In this document: one piece after another, positions 29,269 through 44,754 of the stretch
Numbering within the stretch: the first letter of the stretch is position 1
Layout: every line of letters starts with the position of its first letter
NCBI GenBank assembly: GCA_902517495.1
Contig: CABYCO010000003.1
Span: 23,886 to 87,885, forward strand
From: an uncultured Pelagibacteraceae bacterium
GTDB taxonomy: Bacteria > Pseudomonadota > Alphaproteobacteria > Pelagibacterales > Pelagibacteraceae
Length of the DNA stretch: 64,000 nucleotides
Reading direction: 5' to 3'
Position numbers and translations under genes: made by a program
The notes under the pieces: generated by a model
The model's input: the letters and a program-made list of their open reading frames with translations, nothing else
Told to the model about the DNA's origin: nothing
Databases searched by the model: none

Positions 29269-29648
29269 TTTTAATACTTCAAGTTTTTGATCAAGCAAAT
29301 ATTTCTCCTGATCATTTATATCAGACTTATTAAGTTCTTCCTCAGCAGATTTCTGAATTTCTGAAATTTTTTCTTTATCAATGTCTTTTAAATTTAAAAT
29401 AAGACTTGTAAGTATAGAAAGATTATTATCTTTAAATTCAATTATTCCATCATTTACATAAAAACTTTCCTCGCCAGACTTTGAAAATATTTTAATTATT
29501 CCTGGTTTTAAAAAAGAAATAATAGAAATATGGTCTTTTAAAATCCCTATCTCACCTTCAAATGCAGGGACAACTACCTCGGTGACATCATTTTTTGATA
29601 AAAATGATTTTTCAGGGTTTACTATTTCTACAGAATATTCTTCGCTCA

Positions 29649-29649
<1 letters not shown>
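29257..29649 (-). CDS. atpC: ATP synthase F1 epsilon subunit
   Basis: A 130-residue central-stalk subunit. The N-terminal beta-barrel (SVEIVNPEKSFLSKNDVTEVVVPAFEGEIGILKDH) is typical, and a short helical C-terminal region is rich in Lys and Glu. It is the last gene of atpHAGDC and touches atpD by one shared base. The F0 genes are not in the window, the split arrangement usual for alphaproteobacteria. Confidence 0.95.
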
Positions 29650-31945
<2,296 letters not shown>

Positions 31946-31951
31946 TATTTT

Positions 31952-33487
31952 TTATGCGTTAAAATCTTTCTTAAGTTGTAAAATAATTTCATTCAATTCT
32001 TTCTCTTTATCATCTTCAAGTTTTCCTGAAGCAGTGATTGACTCAATTATATCCGGCTTTTCAGCTTTGCATTTTTCAATAATTTTATTCTCGAAACTTG
32101 CAATATCCTTTTGTTCAATATCATCAAGATGTCCTCTAACTCCACAAAATACAGAAATGACTTGTTCTGCAACTGTCATAGGAGAATATTGATTTTGCTT
32201 TAAAAGCTCAGTTAACTTTGATCCTCTATTAAGTAATTTCTGAGTAGATGCATCGAGGTCTGAACCAAATTGTGCGAACGCAGCCATTTCACGATATTGC
32301 GCGAGTTCTAATTTCATTGACCCTGAAACTTTTTTCATTGCTTTGGTTTGAGCAGATGATCCAACTCTTGATACAGATAATCCAACATTTATAGCAGGTC
32401 TTATACCCTGGTTAAAAAGTTCTGTTTCAAGAAATATTTGACCATCAGTAATTGAAATAACATTAGTAGGTATGAATGCAGAAACATCTCCACCTTGAGT
32501 TTCGATAATTGGAAGAGCTGTTAATGATCCTCCACCATGCTCATCACTCAATTTTGCTGCTCTTTCTAATAATCTACTATGTAAGTAAAATACATCTCCA
32601 GGGTATGCTTCTCTTCCAGGAGGTCTTCTTAATAGAAGTGACATTTGTCTATATGCAACAGCTTGTTTTGATAAATCATCATATATAATCAAGGCATGCA
32701 TCCCATTATCTCTAAAATACTCACCCATAGTGCATCCAGTATAAGGTGCTAAAAATTGCAAAGGTGCTGCATCTGATGCGGTTGCTGCAACTATTGTTGT
32801 GTATTCCATCGCACCAGCTTCTTCTAGTGTTTTTTCTATCTGCCTAACTGTAGATCTCTTTTGGCCTACAGCTACATAAATACAATATAGTTTTTTCTTC
32901 TCATCACCTGACTCGTTAATTTTTTTCTGGTTTATAATAGCATCAATTGCAACTGCTGTTTTACCTGTTTGTCTATCACCAATAATTAATTCTCTTTGTC
33001 CTCTTCCAATTGGAACTAAACTATCAATTGATTTAAGACCAGTCTGCATCGGTTCACTTACAGATTTACGTGGAATTATACCAGGAGCTTTAACTTCAAC
33101 CCTACTTCTTTTTAAACTTTTATCTAACGCACCTTTTCCGTCAATTGGGTTTCCTAAACCATCAACTACTCTACCAAGCAATTCTTTCCCAACTGGTGTA
33201 TCAACAATCGCGCCAGTTCTTTTTACAGTATCACCTTCTTTAACTGCTCTATCATCACCAAAAATCACTACACCTACATTTTCACTCTCAAGGTTTAATG
33301 CCATTCCTTTAGAGCCATCAGAAAATTCTACCATTTCTCCAGCTTGAACATTATCTAATCCATAAATTCTTGCTATACCATCTCCTACTGATAAAACTTG
33401 ACCAACCTCTGTAACCTCAGCTTTATCTCCAAACTTTTTAATTTGTTCTTTTAATATTTTTGTTACTTCTGAAGGATTTATTTCCAT
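31952..33487 (-). CDS. atpA: ATP synthase F1 alpha subunit
   Basis: The 511-residue regulatory nucleotide-binding subunit. P-loop GDRQTGKT at 170-177, [60 protein letters not shown] and the Arg finger in [15 protein letters not shown]-like [16 protein letters not shown] are visible. The gene follows atpH without a gap. Confidence 0.99.
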   Translation of the reverse strand: MEINPSEVTKILKEQIKKFGDKAEVTEVGQVLSVGDGIARIYGLDNVQAGEMVEFSDGSKGMALNLESENVGVVIFGDDRAVKEGDTVKRTGAIVDTPVGKELLGRVVDGLGNPIDGKGALDKSLKRSRVEVKAPGIIPRKSVSEPMQTGLKSIDSLVPIGRGQRELIIGDRQTGKTAVAIDAIINQKKINESGDEKKKLYCIYVAVGQKRSTVRQIEKTLEEAGAMEYTTIVAATASDAAPLQFLAPYTGCTMGEYFRDNGMHALIIYDDLSKQAVAYRQMSLLLRRPPGREAYPGDVFYLHSRLLERAAKLSDEHGGGSLTALPIIETQGGDVSAFIPTNVISITDGQIFLETELFNQGIRPAINVGLSVSRVGSSAQTKAMKKVSGSMKLELAQYREMAAFAQFGSDLDASTQKLLNRGSKLTELLKQNQYSPMTVAEQVISVFCGVRGHLDDIEQKDIASFENKIIEKCKAEKPDIIESITASGKLEDDKEKELNEIILQLKKDFNA

Positions 33488-34045
33488 TTAAGCCTCTATC
33501 ATTGTATTTTCGATTTGTTGTAATTTATTTTTAATAGAGGTATCTACCATAATACTGCCAACTTGTATTACTAAACCTCCAATTAAACTTTTGTCATATT
33601 TATAGTCTAATTTTATTTTTGCGTTAAAATTTTGAGACAATTCGTCTTTGATTTTAATTACTTGTTCTCCTGATAATTCTTTAGAGGAAATTAGTTCAGC
33701 TTTTACTTCTCCTCTTTTTTTTGAGCAAGTATCAGCAAAATCTTGAAGAATTGTTTTTATATAAAAAAATCTTCTTTTAGATATTAGAAAACCTATAAAT
33801 TTTGATATTAAAGAGTTTAATTTATAATTTTCTGCAATTTTGTTAATTACATCCTGAAGTTCATTTACTGAGTTAGTAGGATCTTTTATTAATGATCTGA
33901 AATCTTTACTTTCATCTATTAATTTTAACAAAGATATTGATTGTTCTTCAACCTCATCAATTGAATTATTTTCATTAGCCAGTTCATATAGTGCTAAAGA
34001 ATATCTACTTGCTGTAGTTGCTGAAAAACTGTTATTTTTGCTCAA
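33488..34045 (-). CDS. atpH: ATP synthase F1 delta subunit
   Basis: A 185-residue peripheral-stalk subunit (OSCP). ASRYSLALYELA at the N-terminus and the C-terminal KLDYKYDKSLIGGLVIQVGSIMVDTSIKNKL are family markers. It leads the F1 genes, 98 bases downstream of priA; that gap contains no promoter that I can assign with confidence. priA next to atpH is a conserved alphaproteobacterial pairing. Confidence 0.96.
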   Translation of the reverse strand: MSKNNSFSATTASRYSLALYELANENNSIDEVEEQSISLLKLIDESKDFRSLIKDPTNSVNELQDVINKIAENYKLNSLISKFIGFLISKRRFFYIKTILQDFADTCSKKRGEVKAELISSKELSGEQVIKIKDELSQNFNAKIKLDYKYDKSLIGGLVIQVGSIMVDTSIKNKLQQIENTMIEA

Positions 34046-34143
34046 TTTTAACTCTTTATTTTAGAAGATTTTTTTGGATTAAGTAGCATATGAGTTTGGT
34101 GTCTTCAAGTAACAGATTGACTAAATAGTGCAAAATTTGTCCA

Positions 34144-36099
34144 TTAATTGAAGGTTATTGGGTCAACATCAACTGTTAGTTTTATTTCTTTAGGTAATTT
34201 GTATGTAATTAAGATTTCACTCAATCTTTTTTGAATATTTGAACCCTTTTTAGATCTTATCAAAAGTCTCTGCCTATACTTTCGTCTAACTCGATATATA
34301 GGTGCATTAACAGGTCCCAAAATTTTGTCGTTTAAGGATTCTGATAACATTTTTTTTATATCCATTGACTCTTTTTCTAAACTTCTTTCATTTGAAGAGG
34401 TGAGTATTAATGAAATAAATCTTTCAAAAGGTGGTAGATTATTTTTCTCTCTTAATTTCAATTCATTTTCTAAAAAAATAAAAGGATCAGGATTTGTTAT
34501 TTGATTTATAATACTTTGGTTTGAGTTGTATGTTTGAAAATATACTGTAGCTGGTTTACCAGTTCTGCCAGCCCGTCCAGATAATTGGTGATAGAGTTGT
34601 AAGTTTTTTTCAGCAGTTCTTAAGTCATGTCCATTTGAATTAAGATCAATATCTAAAATAACAATGCAGTTTAATTTTGGAAAATGAAAACCTTTAGAAA
34701 TTAATTGTGTTCCAATAAGTATATCAATGTTTCCTTTAACTATATCTTCTAATTTTTTTTTAGAAGATTTTTTATTCATGGTATCGCTTGAAAAAATTGA
34801 TATTTTATTATTTGGGAATTTGAGTTTAACCTCTTCAGAAATTCTCTCTACCCCAGGGCCACTAAAAACAAAATCACATACTTCACCTTTCTTACAATTC
34901 CTGCTTAACTGAGCTTGAAAACCACAATAATGACAAAGTAATTTATTTTTATGTTTATGATATACTAAATTTATTGAACAATTTGGACAGGTATAAACAT
35001 TTAAACATTTCTTGCAAAGAGCATATGGAGCAAAACCCCTTCTATTAATAAAAAATAATACTTGGTCATTTTTTTTTAAGTGATTATTTACCTTCTCCAA
35101 AGTTTCATTGGCAATCCATGATTGTTTATCTAACTTATTTTTATTTAAGTCTATTATTTCATATGAAGGTAAATTTGCATCTTTATATCTTTTAGTTAAA
35201 CGTGATACAGAATATTTTTTTTTCTTAATATTTGCATATGTTTCTATTGAGGGTACAGCAGTAACAAGATTGATAGGGATATTTTCAAAATTAGCTCTGG
35301 CAATTGCCATGTCTCTTGCATTGTAAATTACTCCTTCATCTTGTTTGAATGATTGATCGTGCTCTTCGTCTACAATTATAATTCCAAGATTTTTAAATGG
35401 TAAAAATAATGAGGAACGAGCACCAATAATTACATTAATTTTTCCTGATGATACTCCACTCCAAATTATTTTCTTTTTTTTAGGTGTTATTCCAGAGTGC
35501 CATACTGCAGCACTGAAACCAAAAAATTCTTCAAATTTATTTTCAAATTCTGCAGTTAAACCAATTTCAGGTAGTAGAATCATTGCTTGATGCCCTTTTT
35601 CTAACAATTGTTTTATATGCTTAAAATAAACAATTGTTTTTCCTGAACCTGTAGTCCCTTGTAAAAGATGGACTCTAAATTTATTATTTTTTTTTGACAT
35701 TTCCTCAAATATTTCTCTTTGATCTGAAGACAGGGTAAACTTATTTACAAACTTTTGTTTATTATAGGGTAGATAATTTTCATCTTCATAATTAGTGATT
35801 GCTTCTCCACTAAGTAAATGAAGTTTTAAACACATTCCTTTTGGTACTAAGTTGTATTCCGAAAACCAATTCAAAAAAGTAATAATTTCATTTTTAAGTG
35901 GTTCAATTTCTATTTTTTTAAGAATTTTTTTTATCTGGAAATTTTTTTTATTTTTTTTTTCAAATTCATTCCATACAACACCTGTTATTTTTGATTTTCC
36001 AAAGGGAACATAAACATAATCTCCAACTTTAAGATCTAAGTCACTTTCATATGTAAAAGGGAAATTAAATATATTAGGTATTAGGACAGGATATTTCAT
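34144..36099 (-). CDS. priA: Primosomal replication protein N' (PriA helicase)
   Basis: A 651-residue superfamily 2 helicase that restarts stalled replication forks. Walker A GTTGSGKT is at about 148-155, the DEAH-type box reads IIVDEEHD, and a zinc-binding region follows with paired cysteines (CKKCLNVYTCPNC, LLCHYCGF). Helicase motifs ILIGTQLISKGFHFP and QLSGRAGRTGKP close the core. The N-terminal DNA-binding domain is shorter than in the 730-residue E. coli protein. It lies 19 bases after lpdA at the end of the TCA gene run. Confidence 0.95.
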   Translation of the reverse strand: MKYPVLIPNIFNFPFTYESDLDLKVGDYVYVPFGKSKITGVVWNEFEKKNKKNFQIKKILKKIEIEPLKNEIITFLNWFSEYNLVPKGMCLKLHLLSGEAITNYEDENYLPYNKQKFVNKFTLSSDQREIFEEMSKKNNKFRVHLLQGTTGSGKTIVYFKHIKQLLEKGHQAMILLPEIGLTAEFENKFEEFFGFSAAVWHSGITPKKKKIIWSGVSSGKINVIIGARSSLFLPFKNLGIIIVDEEHDQSFKQDEGVIYNARDMAIARANFENIPINLVTAVPSIETYANIKKKKYSVSRLTKRYKDANLPSYEIIDLNKNKLDKQSWIANETLEKVNNHLKKNDQVLFFINRRGFAPYALCKKCLNVYTCPNCSINLVYHKHKNKLLCHYCGFQAQLSRNCKKGEVCDFVFSGPGVERISEEVKLKFPNNKISIFSSDTMNKKSSKKKLEDIVKGNIDILIGTQLISKGFHFPKLNCIVILDIDLNSNGHDLRTAEKNLQLYHQLSGRAGRTGKPATVYFQTYNSNQSIINQITNPDPFIFLENELKLREKNNLPPFERFISLILTSSNERSLEKESMDIKKMLSESLNDKILGPVNAPIYRVRRKYRQRLLIRSKKGSNIQKRLSEILITYKLPKEIKLTVDVDPITFN

Positions 36100-36118
36100 A
36101 AATAAATTATGAAATATA

Positions 36119-37513
36119 TTAAGAGTGAATTTGTCTTTTATCTACAGATAAAGCAGCTTCTTTTATCGCTTCTGAAAAAGTAGGATGAGCATGACATGTT
36201 CTTGCAATATCTTCGGAACTAGCGCCAAATTCCATTGCTACGGACATTTCTGCAATCATTTCTCCAGCATGAGGTCCGATTATATGTACTCCCAACACTC
36301 TGTCTGTTGTACTTTCAGCTAATATTTTAACGAATCCCTCTGGCTCATTTATTGCTTTAGCTCTTGAGTTTGCCATAAATGGAAATTTACCTACTTTGTA
36401 GTTTACTTTTTTTTCTTTTAATTCTTCCTCATTTTTACCAACATATGCTACCTCGGGTGAAGTATAAATTACTCCAGGTATAATATCATAATTTACATGA
36501 CCAGACTGTCCAGCAATTAACTCTGCTACTGCTATCCCTTCCTCCTCAGCTTTATGAGCTAACATTGGACCATTTATGACATCTCCTATTGCATAAACAT
36601 TTTTAACATTAGTCTCAAAATTTTTATTAACTGTAATTTTTCCTTTTTTATCGAGATTTACTCCAATTTTTTTTAAATTTAATTTATCAGTGTAAGGTTT
36701 TCTTCCAACAGAAATTAAAACTACATCAGCTTCAATTTTATTTTTTGCGTCTTTATTAGAGGTTTCTATTATTACTCCTTGGTCATTTTTAGAAATTTTT
36801 TCAACTTTAGTATTTAATTCAAATTTAATGTTCTGTTTTTTTAATATTTTCATAAATTCATTTGAAATTTCTTTATCAAGTCCTGGAGTTATGTGGTCTA
36901 AATATTCTATAACATGAACCTCAGTTCCTAGTCTTGACCATACAGAACCCATCTCTAAGCCAATATATCCACCCCCAACAACAACCATTTTTTTTGGAAG
37001 TTTTGAAATATTAAGAGCTCCAGTTGATGAAAGAATTTTTTTTTCGTCAAAATCTATTCCTGGAAGGGATAGGGGTTCTGATCCAGTACTTATAATGGTT
37101 TTATCAGTTTTAATTTTTATCTCTGATTTATCATTTTTGACTAAAATTTCGTTTTTTTCATTAAAAGATCCAACCCCTTTAATGTAAGTGACTTTATTTT
37201 TTTTAAATAAGAACTCCACTCCTTTTGTAAGTGTTGCAACCGAGCTGTCTTTATTACTCATCATTTTTTCAAGATTTAGCTTAATTTCTCCAGTTTCAAT
37301 ACCAATATTTGAGAAGTTTTTAGCTCTATGAAAACTTTCTGACATATTTAAAAGACTTTTAGAAGGAATACACCCTATATTAAGGCAAGTGCCTCCCAAA
37401 GATCCTCTAGACTCTATACATGCAGTTTTTAAGCCTAATTGTGATAATCTAATTGCACATACATATCCTGCAGGTCCTCCTCCAATTACAGTAACATCAA
37501 ATTTTTCAGCCAT
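36119..37513 (-). CDS. lpdA: Dihydrolipoyl dehydrogenase (E3)
   Basis: A 464-residue FAD enzyme that re-oxidises lipoyl groups of the 2-oxoglutarate dehydrogenase complex. The FAD motif GGGPAGYVCA, redox-active Cys43/Cys48 (GGTCLNIGCIPSK), NAD motif VVGGGYIGLEMG, YAIGDVINGPMLAHKAEEEG and the C-terminal His-Glu pair in HAHPTFSEAIKEA are all present. It shares one base with sucB, so it is the E3 of that complex and perhaps also serves pyruvate dehydrogenase and glycine cleavage. Confidence 0.97.
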   Translation of the reverse strand: MAEKFDVTVIGGGPAGYVCAIRLSQLGLKTACIESRGSLGGTCLNIGCIPSKSLLNMSESFHRAKNFSNIGIETGEIKLNLEKMMSNKDSSVATLTKGVEFLFKKNKVTYIKGVGSFNEKNEILVKNDKSEIKIKTDKTIISTGSEPLSLPGIDFDEKKILSSTGALNISKLPKKMVVVGGGYIGLEMGSVWSRLGTEVHVIEYLDHITPGLDKEISNEFMKILKKQNIKFELNTKVEKISKNDQGVIIETSNKDAKNKIEADVVLISVGRKPYTDKLNLKKIGVNLDKKGKITVNKNFETNVKNVYAIGDVINGPMLAHKAEEEGIAVAELIAGQSGHVNYDIIPGVIYTSPEVAYVGKNEEELKEKKVNYKVGKFPFMANSRAKAINEPEGFVKILAESTTDRVLGVHIIGPHAGEMIAEMSVAMEFGASSEDIARTCHAHPTFSEAIKEAALSVDKRQIHS

Positions 37514-38835
37514 TAGATATTTAAAAATAATCTTCTAGGGTCTTCTAAATTTTCTTTAACAGTTTTTAAGAACGACACGGATTCCTTTCCATCAATAATT
37601 CTATGATCATATGACAAGGCCAAGTACATTATTGGTTTTATTTTTATCTCACCATTATCATTTACAGGTCTTTCAACAATATTATGCATACCTAATACAC
37701 CTGATTGAGGAGGGTTTAATATTGGTGTTGAAAGCATGGAACCATATACACCTCCATTGCTAATTGTAAACGTGCCTCCTTGTAAGTCCTCAATTGTTAA
37801 ACTACCTGTGTTTGCTTTTTCAGATAATTTTTTTATTTCTTTTTCTATTTCAGCAAATGACATCTCATCTGCATTTCTAAGCACTGGAACTACTAAACCT
37901 TTTTCAGTTCCAACAGCAAAACTAATATTATAATAATTCTTATAAATTATGTCTTGATCTTCAATCTCAGCGTTAATTGCTGGAAATAATTTTAGTCCAA
38001 CGACACAAGCTTTAACAAAAAATGACATTAGACCTAGCTTTATTCCGTATCTGCTTTTGAAATCTTCTTGGTTATCTTTTCTCATTGCCATAATCCCGGA
38101 CATATCTACCTCGTTAAAAGTAGTTAACATTGCTGCATTGTCTTGAGCTTGTTTTAATCTTTTTGCAATCGTTTGTCTTAAACGAGTCATTTTAATTCTT
38201 TCTTCCTCACCGTATTGAATTCTTCTCTGGTTAGGTTGTGGGTTGGTTCCCATCATGGTAATTAGATCACCTTTTAAAATTCTTCCTGCTTTACCTGTTC
38301 CCTTCACATTATCTAAGTTGATATTTTTTTCTGCAACCATTTTTCTAACTGCAGGTGAAAGAATAATTGGTTGTTGTGAGGTTTCCTCTGTTTCTACTTC
38401 CTCAGTTAAAAGTAAAGGCTCTTCTTCTAAAAGCTCCATTGAATTATCTTCAGTTAATACTAATGGTTCTTCTAACCTAGTTTGAGGTTTTTTTTCTATA
38501 TCTAAATTAATTATATTGCTTTTCTGATCTTTAAATTCTTTCTCTTCATTATCCTCAAGTTGTTTTTTGCTTTCCGGTACATTTTTAATATCAACATTCC
38601 CTTCAGAAATTGAGCCTAATACAGCTCCAACTTCAACTGTATCTCCATCTTTAAAACTAATTTCTGATAATGTCCCACTAATAGGGGACGGAACTTCTAA
38701 ATTTACTTTATCAGTTTCCAGTTCAACTATTGCTTCATCCGCCTCAACTGTTTCACCTTCTTTTTTCAACCATTTAGAAACTGTTGCTTCTGTGATACTT
38801 TCACCTAAAGTAGGTACTAAAATTTTTTCACTCAT
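37513..38835 (-). CDS. sucB: 2-oxoglutarate dehydrogenase E2 (dihydrolipoyl succinyltransferase)
   Basis: A 440-residue acyltransferase core. One lipoyl domain (1-75) carries Lys43 in [14 protein letters not shown]. An acidic, low-complexity linker of about 75 residues follows, then a peripheral-subunit-binding domain (about 158-193; [32 protein letters not shown]). The catalytic domain has [12 protein letters not shown], the [28 protein letters not shown] segment and the active-site [11 protein letters not shown]. It overlaps sucA by 4 bases. Confidence 0.97.
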   Translation of the reverse strand: MSEKILVPTLGESITEATVSKWLKKEGETVEADEAIVELETDKVNLEVPSPISGTLSEISFKDGDTVEVGAVLGSISEGNVDIKNVPESKKQLEDNEEKEFKDQKSNIINLDIEKKPQTRLEEPLVLTEDNSMELLEEEPLLLTEEVETEETSQQPIILSPAVRKMVAEKNINLDNVKGTGKAGRILKGDLITMMGTNPQPNQRRIQYGEEERIKMTRLRQTIAKRLKQAQDNAAMLTTFNEVDMSGIMAMRKDNQEDFKSRYGIKLGLMSFFVKACVVGLKLFPAINAEIEDQDIIYKNYYNISFAVGTEKGLVVPVLRNADEMSFAEIEKEIKKLSEKANTGSLTIEDLQGGTFTISNGGVYGSMLSTPILNPPQSGVLGMHNIVERPVNDNGEIKIKPIMYLALSYDHRIIDGKESVSFLKTVKENLEDPRRLFLNI

Positions 38836-41714
38836 TGATTAAATACTTCATTTATAATTTCTTGTTGCTCAAGTTGATGCCTTTTAGCATATCCAGTGGC
38901 TGGTGATGCATCAGGACTTCTTCCAATATAAGAAACTTCTTTATTTTTAGCTTTAATGGTATCCAATGTCCATTGTATATAATCTCTCACTGAAAACCAT
39001 GCACCCATATTTTTTGGCTCTTCCTGACACCAATAAAAATTAGCATTTTTAGTATATGGTTTAAGTTCTTTTACCAAGCTCTTTGCTGGAAAAGGATAAA
39101 GTTGCTCTATTCTAAACATTACCACATCATCTCTTTTTAACTTTTCTCTAGCATTTAAAAGATCAAAGTATACTTTTCCTGAACAAATTATAACTTTTTT
39201 TATTTCACTAGATTTTTTTAATTTAATAAAATTTTTAGATTGATCACTTAATGCATGATCCCACATTATTCTATGAAACGATGTTTGCTTACTAAAATCA
39301 TCAATGGTTGACACACAAAATTTGTTTCTTAACAAAGATTTAGGCGTCATGATTACAAGTGGTTTTCTAAAATCACGGTGTATTTGTCTACGTAAAGCAT
39401 GAAAATAATTTGCTGGAGTTGTACAATTCATAACTTGGAGATTATCATTTGCGCACAATTGTAAAAATCTTTCAAGTCTGGCAGAAGAATGTTCTGGTCC
39501 CTGACCTTCATAGCCATGAGGTAATAACATTACCAAACCTGAAGCTCTTTGCCATTTTCTTTCACCAGAAGAGATAAATTGATCGATTATAACTTGCGCA
39601 CCATTGGCAAAATCACCAAATTGAGCTTCCCAAAGAGTAAGAGTATTTGGTTCTACTAAACTATACCCATATTCAAATCCTAAAACCGCAAGTTCTGACA
39701 AAAAACTATCAACAATTTCAAATTTTTTTTGATGTTTTGAAATGTTATTTAATGGAATATATCTAGAGTTATTGGTTTGGTCTCTTAAAACTGAATGTCT
39801 CTGACTGAATGTTCCTCTTCCAGAATCTTGTCCTACAAATCGAACTGGAAAACCCTCATCTAATAATGAACCAAAAGCCAATGATTCAGCAGTAGACCAG
39901 TCAATATTTAAACCATCGTCGACAGATTTTTTTCTAGTTTGCAAGATTTTGCTAATAGTTTTGTGAATACTTATTTTGGGTGGAACAACATTTATTTTAT
40001 CTGAAATATTTTTAAGTATTTTTTCATCTGCTCCAGTAATTCCTCTTTTATCTTTTCCTTTTTTAGGTTTATAGCTAGACCATGCTCCCTCGAACCATTC
40101 AATTTTAGGATTATAATCTTTAGCTGTCTTAAATTGATTATCTAAAAGATCTTTAAATTTTTTTATTTTATCATTTAAACCTTCTTTAGATATTAAGTTT
40201 TCATTAACAAGCTTATATCCATATATATTTGCTGTTGATTGATGTGATCTAATTTTTTTATACATCAATGGTTGAGTGAATGATGGCTCATCTCCCTCAT
40301 TATGTCCAAATCGTCTGTAACAAACTAAGTCGATGACTACATCTCTATTAAACTTTAATCTAAATTCAGTTGCAATTCTTGACCCATAAACAACAGCTTC
40401 TGGATCATCTCCATTAACATGGATGATAGGCGCATCAACCATTTTAGCAATATCTGATGGGTGAGGTGAAGATCTTGCAAACCTTGGACTTGTGGTAAAT
40501 CCTATTTGATTATTAACTATTATATGAATAGTTCCACCTGTATTGTGACCAGGTAAACCCGACATTGCAAAACATTCAGCAACAACACCTTGTCCTGCAA
40601 AAGCAGCATCACCATGAATTAAAATCGGAATTACTTTATTTCTCTCAGTATCTTTATGAAAAAATTGTTTTGCTCTAGTCTGACCCAATACTACTGGATT
40701 AACTGCTTCCAAATGCGAAGGATTATCTGTTAAACTTACATGAACAGAATTTCCATCAAATTCTCTATCAGATGAAGCTCCCAAATGATATTTTACATCG
40801 CCAGCACTATCTTCATCGGTATTATTTAATTCACCAGCAAATTCATTAAATATTCTTTTATAAGATTTTTGTAAAACGTTAGCTAAAACATTTAGTCTTC
40901 CTCTGTGAGACATTCCAATTTTAACCTCTTTAATCTTAGATTGACCCCCAATTTTTATAATTTGTTCTAAACCTGGAATTAAACTTTCACCGCCATCTAA
41001 ACCAAATCTTTTAGAACCAACATATTTAGTATGTAAAAATTTCTCAAATCCCTCGGCTTGGATTAATTTGTTTAAAATTGCACTTTTGCCATTTTCAGTA
41101 AATTTTAATGCATTGTCGTCTTTTTCTACTCTATCCCTAAACCATTTTCTTTCAGTTGGGTTGGATATGTGCATATATTCATAACCAATTGATCTACAAT
41201 AAATTTTTCTAAGAATAGTTAAAATTTCTCTTATGTTAGAATACTCCTTATTTAAAACACCATCTAAGTAAATTTTCTTATCGTAATCTTCTTTATTAAA
41301 ACCGTAATTTTCTGGGTGTAATTCATCTAAATATTCACTTTCTCTAATTTCAAGTGGATCTAGTTTAGAAAGTAAATGGCCCCTTTGTCTATAAGCTCTA
41401 ATGAGTGAAACAGCTCTTATTGAATTACTATTACCATCTATTACATCAGCTTGATTAACTTGTAGAGCAGATTCTTCTTTTTTAAATTCTATATTTTCTT
41501 TTATTTTTACTTTTTTTGGACTCCATGAGGGACCCTTTATTTCTCTAACAACAGAGTCTAAATCTTCACTTATATCGAGAAAATACTCTTTCCAACCTTC
41601 TGGCAAACTAGGATCTTTATTTATAAACTTTACATACATTTGCTCAATAAATGCATTATTTGATTTATTTAAAAATGAAGTTTTTTTGTACTCAAGATTT
41701 TTGGAAGCTGACAT
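38832..41714 (-). CDS. sucA: 2-oxoglutarate dehydrogenase E1
   Basis: A 960-residue thiamine-diphosphate enzyme that decarboxylates 2-oxoglutarate and hands the succinyl group to SucB. The N-terminal SucB-binding tail, [32 protein letters not shown], the GDDPEAV metal site and the transketolase-like [15 protein letters not shown] and [23 protein letters not shown] are clear. It is 35 bases downstream of sucD. Confidence 0.98.
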   Translation of the reverse strand: MSASKNLEYKKTSFLNKSNNAFIEQMYVKFINKDPSLPEGWKEYFLDISEDLDSVVREIKGPSWSPKKVKIKENIEFKKEESALQVNQADVIDGNSNSIRAVSLIRAYRQRGHLLSKLDPLEIRESEYLDELHPENYGFNKEDYDKKIYLDGVLNKEYSNIREILTILRKIYCRSIGYEYMHISNPTERKWFRDRVEKDDNALKFTENGKSAILNKLIQAEGFEKFLHTKYVGSKRFGLDGGESLIPGLEQIIKIGGQSKIKEVKIGMSHRGRLNVLANVLQKSYKRIFNEFAGELNNTDEDSAGDVKYHLGASSDREFDGNSVHVSLTDNPSHLEAVNPVVLGQTRAKQFFHKDTERNKVIPILIHGDAAFAGQGVVAECFAMSGLPGHNTGGTIHIIVNNQIGFTTSPRFARSSPHPSDIAKMVDAPIIHVNGDDPEAVVYGSRIATEFRLKFNRDVVIDLVCYRRFGHNEGDEPSFTQPLMYKKIRSHQSTANIYGYKLVNENLISKEGLNDKIKKFKDLLDNQFKTAKDYNPKIEWFEGAWSSYKPKKGKDKRGITGADEKILKNISDKINVVPPKISIHKTISKILQTRKKSVDDGLNIDWSTAESLAFGSLLDEGFPVRFVGQDSGRGTFSQRHSVLRDQTNNSRYIPLNNISKHQKKFEIVDSFLSELAVLGFEYGYSLVEPNTLTLWEAQFGDFANGAQVIIDQFISSGERKWQRASGLVMLLPHGYEGQGPEHSSARLERFLQLCANDNLQVMNCTTPANYFHALRRQIHRDFRKPLVIMTPKSLLRNKFCVSTIDDFSKQTSFHRIMWDHALSDQSKNFIKLKKSSEIKKVIICSGKVYFDLLNAREKLKRDDVVMFRIEQLYPFPAKSLVKELKPYTKNANFYWCQEEPKNMGAWFSVRDYIQWTLDTIKAKNKEVSYIGRSPDASPATGYAKRHQLEQQEIINEVFNQ

Positions 41715-41749
41715 ATTAAATATTTAAATATTATACAAACAAAATGTTA

Positions 41750-42625
41750 TCAATTAGACAATTTATTTAGTAGCGTTTTTCCAATATCAGATGGAGAATT
41801 TGCAACAGTAATACCGCAATCTTGCATTTTTTTTATCTTTTCTTCTGCATTTCCTTTGCCACCTGAAATAATAGCTCCGGCATGTCCCATTCTTCTCCCT
41901 GGTGGAGCAGTTACTCCAGCTATAAATCCAACAATTGGTTTTTTTATTTTATGATTTTTGACAAACTCTGCAGCCTCTTCCTCGGCAGTTCCACCTATTT
42001 CACCAATCATTAGTATAGACTCTGTTTGATCGTCATTTAAAAATAAATCAAGGCAATCAATGAAATTAGTTCCATTAATTGGATCCCCACCAATTCCTAT
42101 ACATGTTGATTGACCAAGATTGTTCTCAGTTGTTTGAGCAACTGCCTCATAGGTTAGTGTTCCTGATCTAGATACAATTCCAACTGAACCTTTTTTATGA
42201 ATATTACCTGGCATTATTCCAATTTTACATTCATCAGGTGTAATTATTCCTGGACAGTTTGGACCAATTAATCTGGATTTAGAATTTTGTAATTTTTTTT
42301 TTACTTTTAACATATCTAGAATTGGTATTCCTTCGCTAATACAAACAATTAATTGAATAGATGCATCGATGGCTTCAATGATGGCTGATGAAGCAAACTT
42401 TGCAGGCACATATATCATTGTTGCATCAGCACCAGTGGCATCTTTTGCTTCTTTAACTGTGTTAAACACTGGTCTTTCTAAGTGAATTTGTCCACCTTTT
42501 TTTGGTGTTACGCCCCCGACTAAGTTTGTTCCATATTTAATAGATTGTTCAGAGTGAAAAGTACCATGGGATCCTGTAAAACCTTGGCAAATTACTTTTG
42601 TATTTTTATCAATTAATACTGACAT
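41750..42625 (-). CDS. sucD: Succinyl-CoA synthetase alpha subunit
   Basis: A 291-residue subunit with the CoA-binding Rossmann domain ([11 protein letters not shown]), [21 protein letters not shown] and the phospho-His segment [26 protein letters not shown]. It is the substrate-level phosphorylation step of the TCA cycle. The start shares a base with the sucC stop. Confidence 0.98.
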   Translation of the reverse strand: MSVLIDKNTKVICQGFTGSHGTFHSEQSIKYGTNLVGGVTPKKGGQIHLERPVFNTVKEAKDATGADATMIYVPAKFASSAIIEAIDASIQLIVCISEGIPILDMLKVKKKLQNSKSRLIGPNCPGIITPDECKIGIMPGNIHKKGSVGIVSRSGTLTYEAVAQTTENNLGQSTCIGIGGDPINGTNFIDCLDLFLNDDQTESILMIGEIGGTAEEEAAEFVKNHKIKKPIVGFIAGVTAPPGRRMGHAGAIISGGKGNAEEKIKKMQDCGITVANSPSDIGKTLLNKLSN

Positions 42626-43785
42626 TATTTTATTGCCTCTACAACTTTTTTTGCGGCATCTGATAAGTCGTTTGCAGATATAATTTTTAAACCAGAATTC
42701 TCTAATATCTTTTTTCCTTCTTCAAAGTTTGTTCCTGCTAATCTTACTACTAACGGAACTTCAATTTTAATTTCTTTTGCTGCATCTACAACACCTTGAG
42801 CAAGTACATCACATCTCATAATTCCACCAAAAATATTTATCAATATACCTTTAACATTTTTATCGGATAAAATAATTTTGAATGCAGCAGAAACTTTTTC
42901 TTTTGATGCTCCACCTCCTACATCTAAAAAATTTGCAGGCTCTTCACCATAAAGCTTTATGATATCCATTGTAGCCATTGCTAATCCTGCACCGTTTACC
43001 ATACATCCTATACTTCCATCTAATTTTATATATGCCAAGTCATGTTTGCTTGCTTCAATTTCAGTGGCTTCTTCCTCATTATAGTCTCTTAATTCTTGAA
43101 TCTCAGGATGTTTAAATAAAGCATTTTCATCAAATGTCATTTTTGCATCAAGACAAACTACTTTATTTTCTTTCGTTAAAATAAGTGGGTTAATTTCTAC
43201 TAAATTTGCATCATTTTCTAAGAATAATTTATAAATTGCTTTAATTAAGCTTATAGCTTCTGAACCAGAATTATCATCTAATTCAAAAACCTTGATAATT
43301 TTCTTACAATCAACCTCAGAAATTTCTTGGTTAAAATCAACTTTAGTTGTTAAAATTTTTTCAGGTGTATTTTGGGCAACTTCTTCAATGTTCATTCCTC
43401 CTTGATCACTTGAAATAAACGCAATTTTTGAACTTGCTCTATCAACTAGACAAGAAAGATAAAATTCTTTACTAATATTAGATACTTCTTCGACATATAG
43501 TCTTTTTACTTCTCTACCTTCGGGTCCTGTTTGATGAGTAATTAGGTTTTTGCCAAGCAAAATATTTGCTTCTTCTTCTAAATTTTCTAAATTATCAACA
43601 ATTTTTACTCCGCCAGCCTTACCTCTTCCACCAGCATGAATTTGAGCTTTAAGAACATACTTATCAGTTTTCAATTCTTTGGTTTTTTGCAAAAGATCGG
43701 ATACATTAAATGCAAATACTCCCTCGGGTACATTCGCTCCATACTTTTTTAGAATTTGTTTTGCTTGGTGCTCGTGAATATTCAT
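42625..43785 (-). CDS. sucC: Succinyl-CoA synthetase beta subunit (ADP-forming)
   Basis: A 386-residue ATP-grasp subunit: [45 protein letters not shown], and the C-terminal [17 protein letters not shown]. It abuts mdh and precedes sucD, matching the alphaproteobacterial mdh-sucC-sucD-sucA-sucB order. Confidence 0.98.
   Translation of the reverse strand: MNIHEHQAKQILKKYGANVPEGVFAFNVSDLLQKTKELKTDKYVLKAQIHAGGRGKAGGVKIVDNLENLEEEANILLGKNLITHQTGPEGREVKRLYVEEVSNISKEFYLSCLVDRASSKIAFISSDQGGMNIEEVAQNTPEKILTTKVDFNQEISEVDCKKIIKVFELDDNSGSEAISLIKAIYKLFLENDANLVEINPLILTKENKVVCLDAKMTFDENALFKHPEIQELRDYNEEEATEIEASKHDLAYIKLDGSIGCMVNGAGLAMATMDIIKLYGEEPANFLDVGGGASKEKVSAAFKIILSDKNVKGILINIFGGIMRCDVLAQGVVDAAKEIKIEVPLVVRLAGTNFEEGKKILENSGLKIISANDLSDAAKKVVEAIK

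Positions 43786-44754
<969 letters not shown>

Noticed and set aside
34046-34143. Promoter or small RNA between priA and atpH
   Set aside because: Several weak -35/-10-like pairs exist in this AT-rich gap but none is better than expected by chance, and no hairpin stands out.
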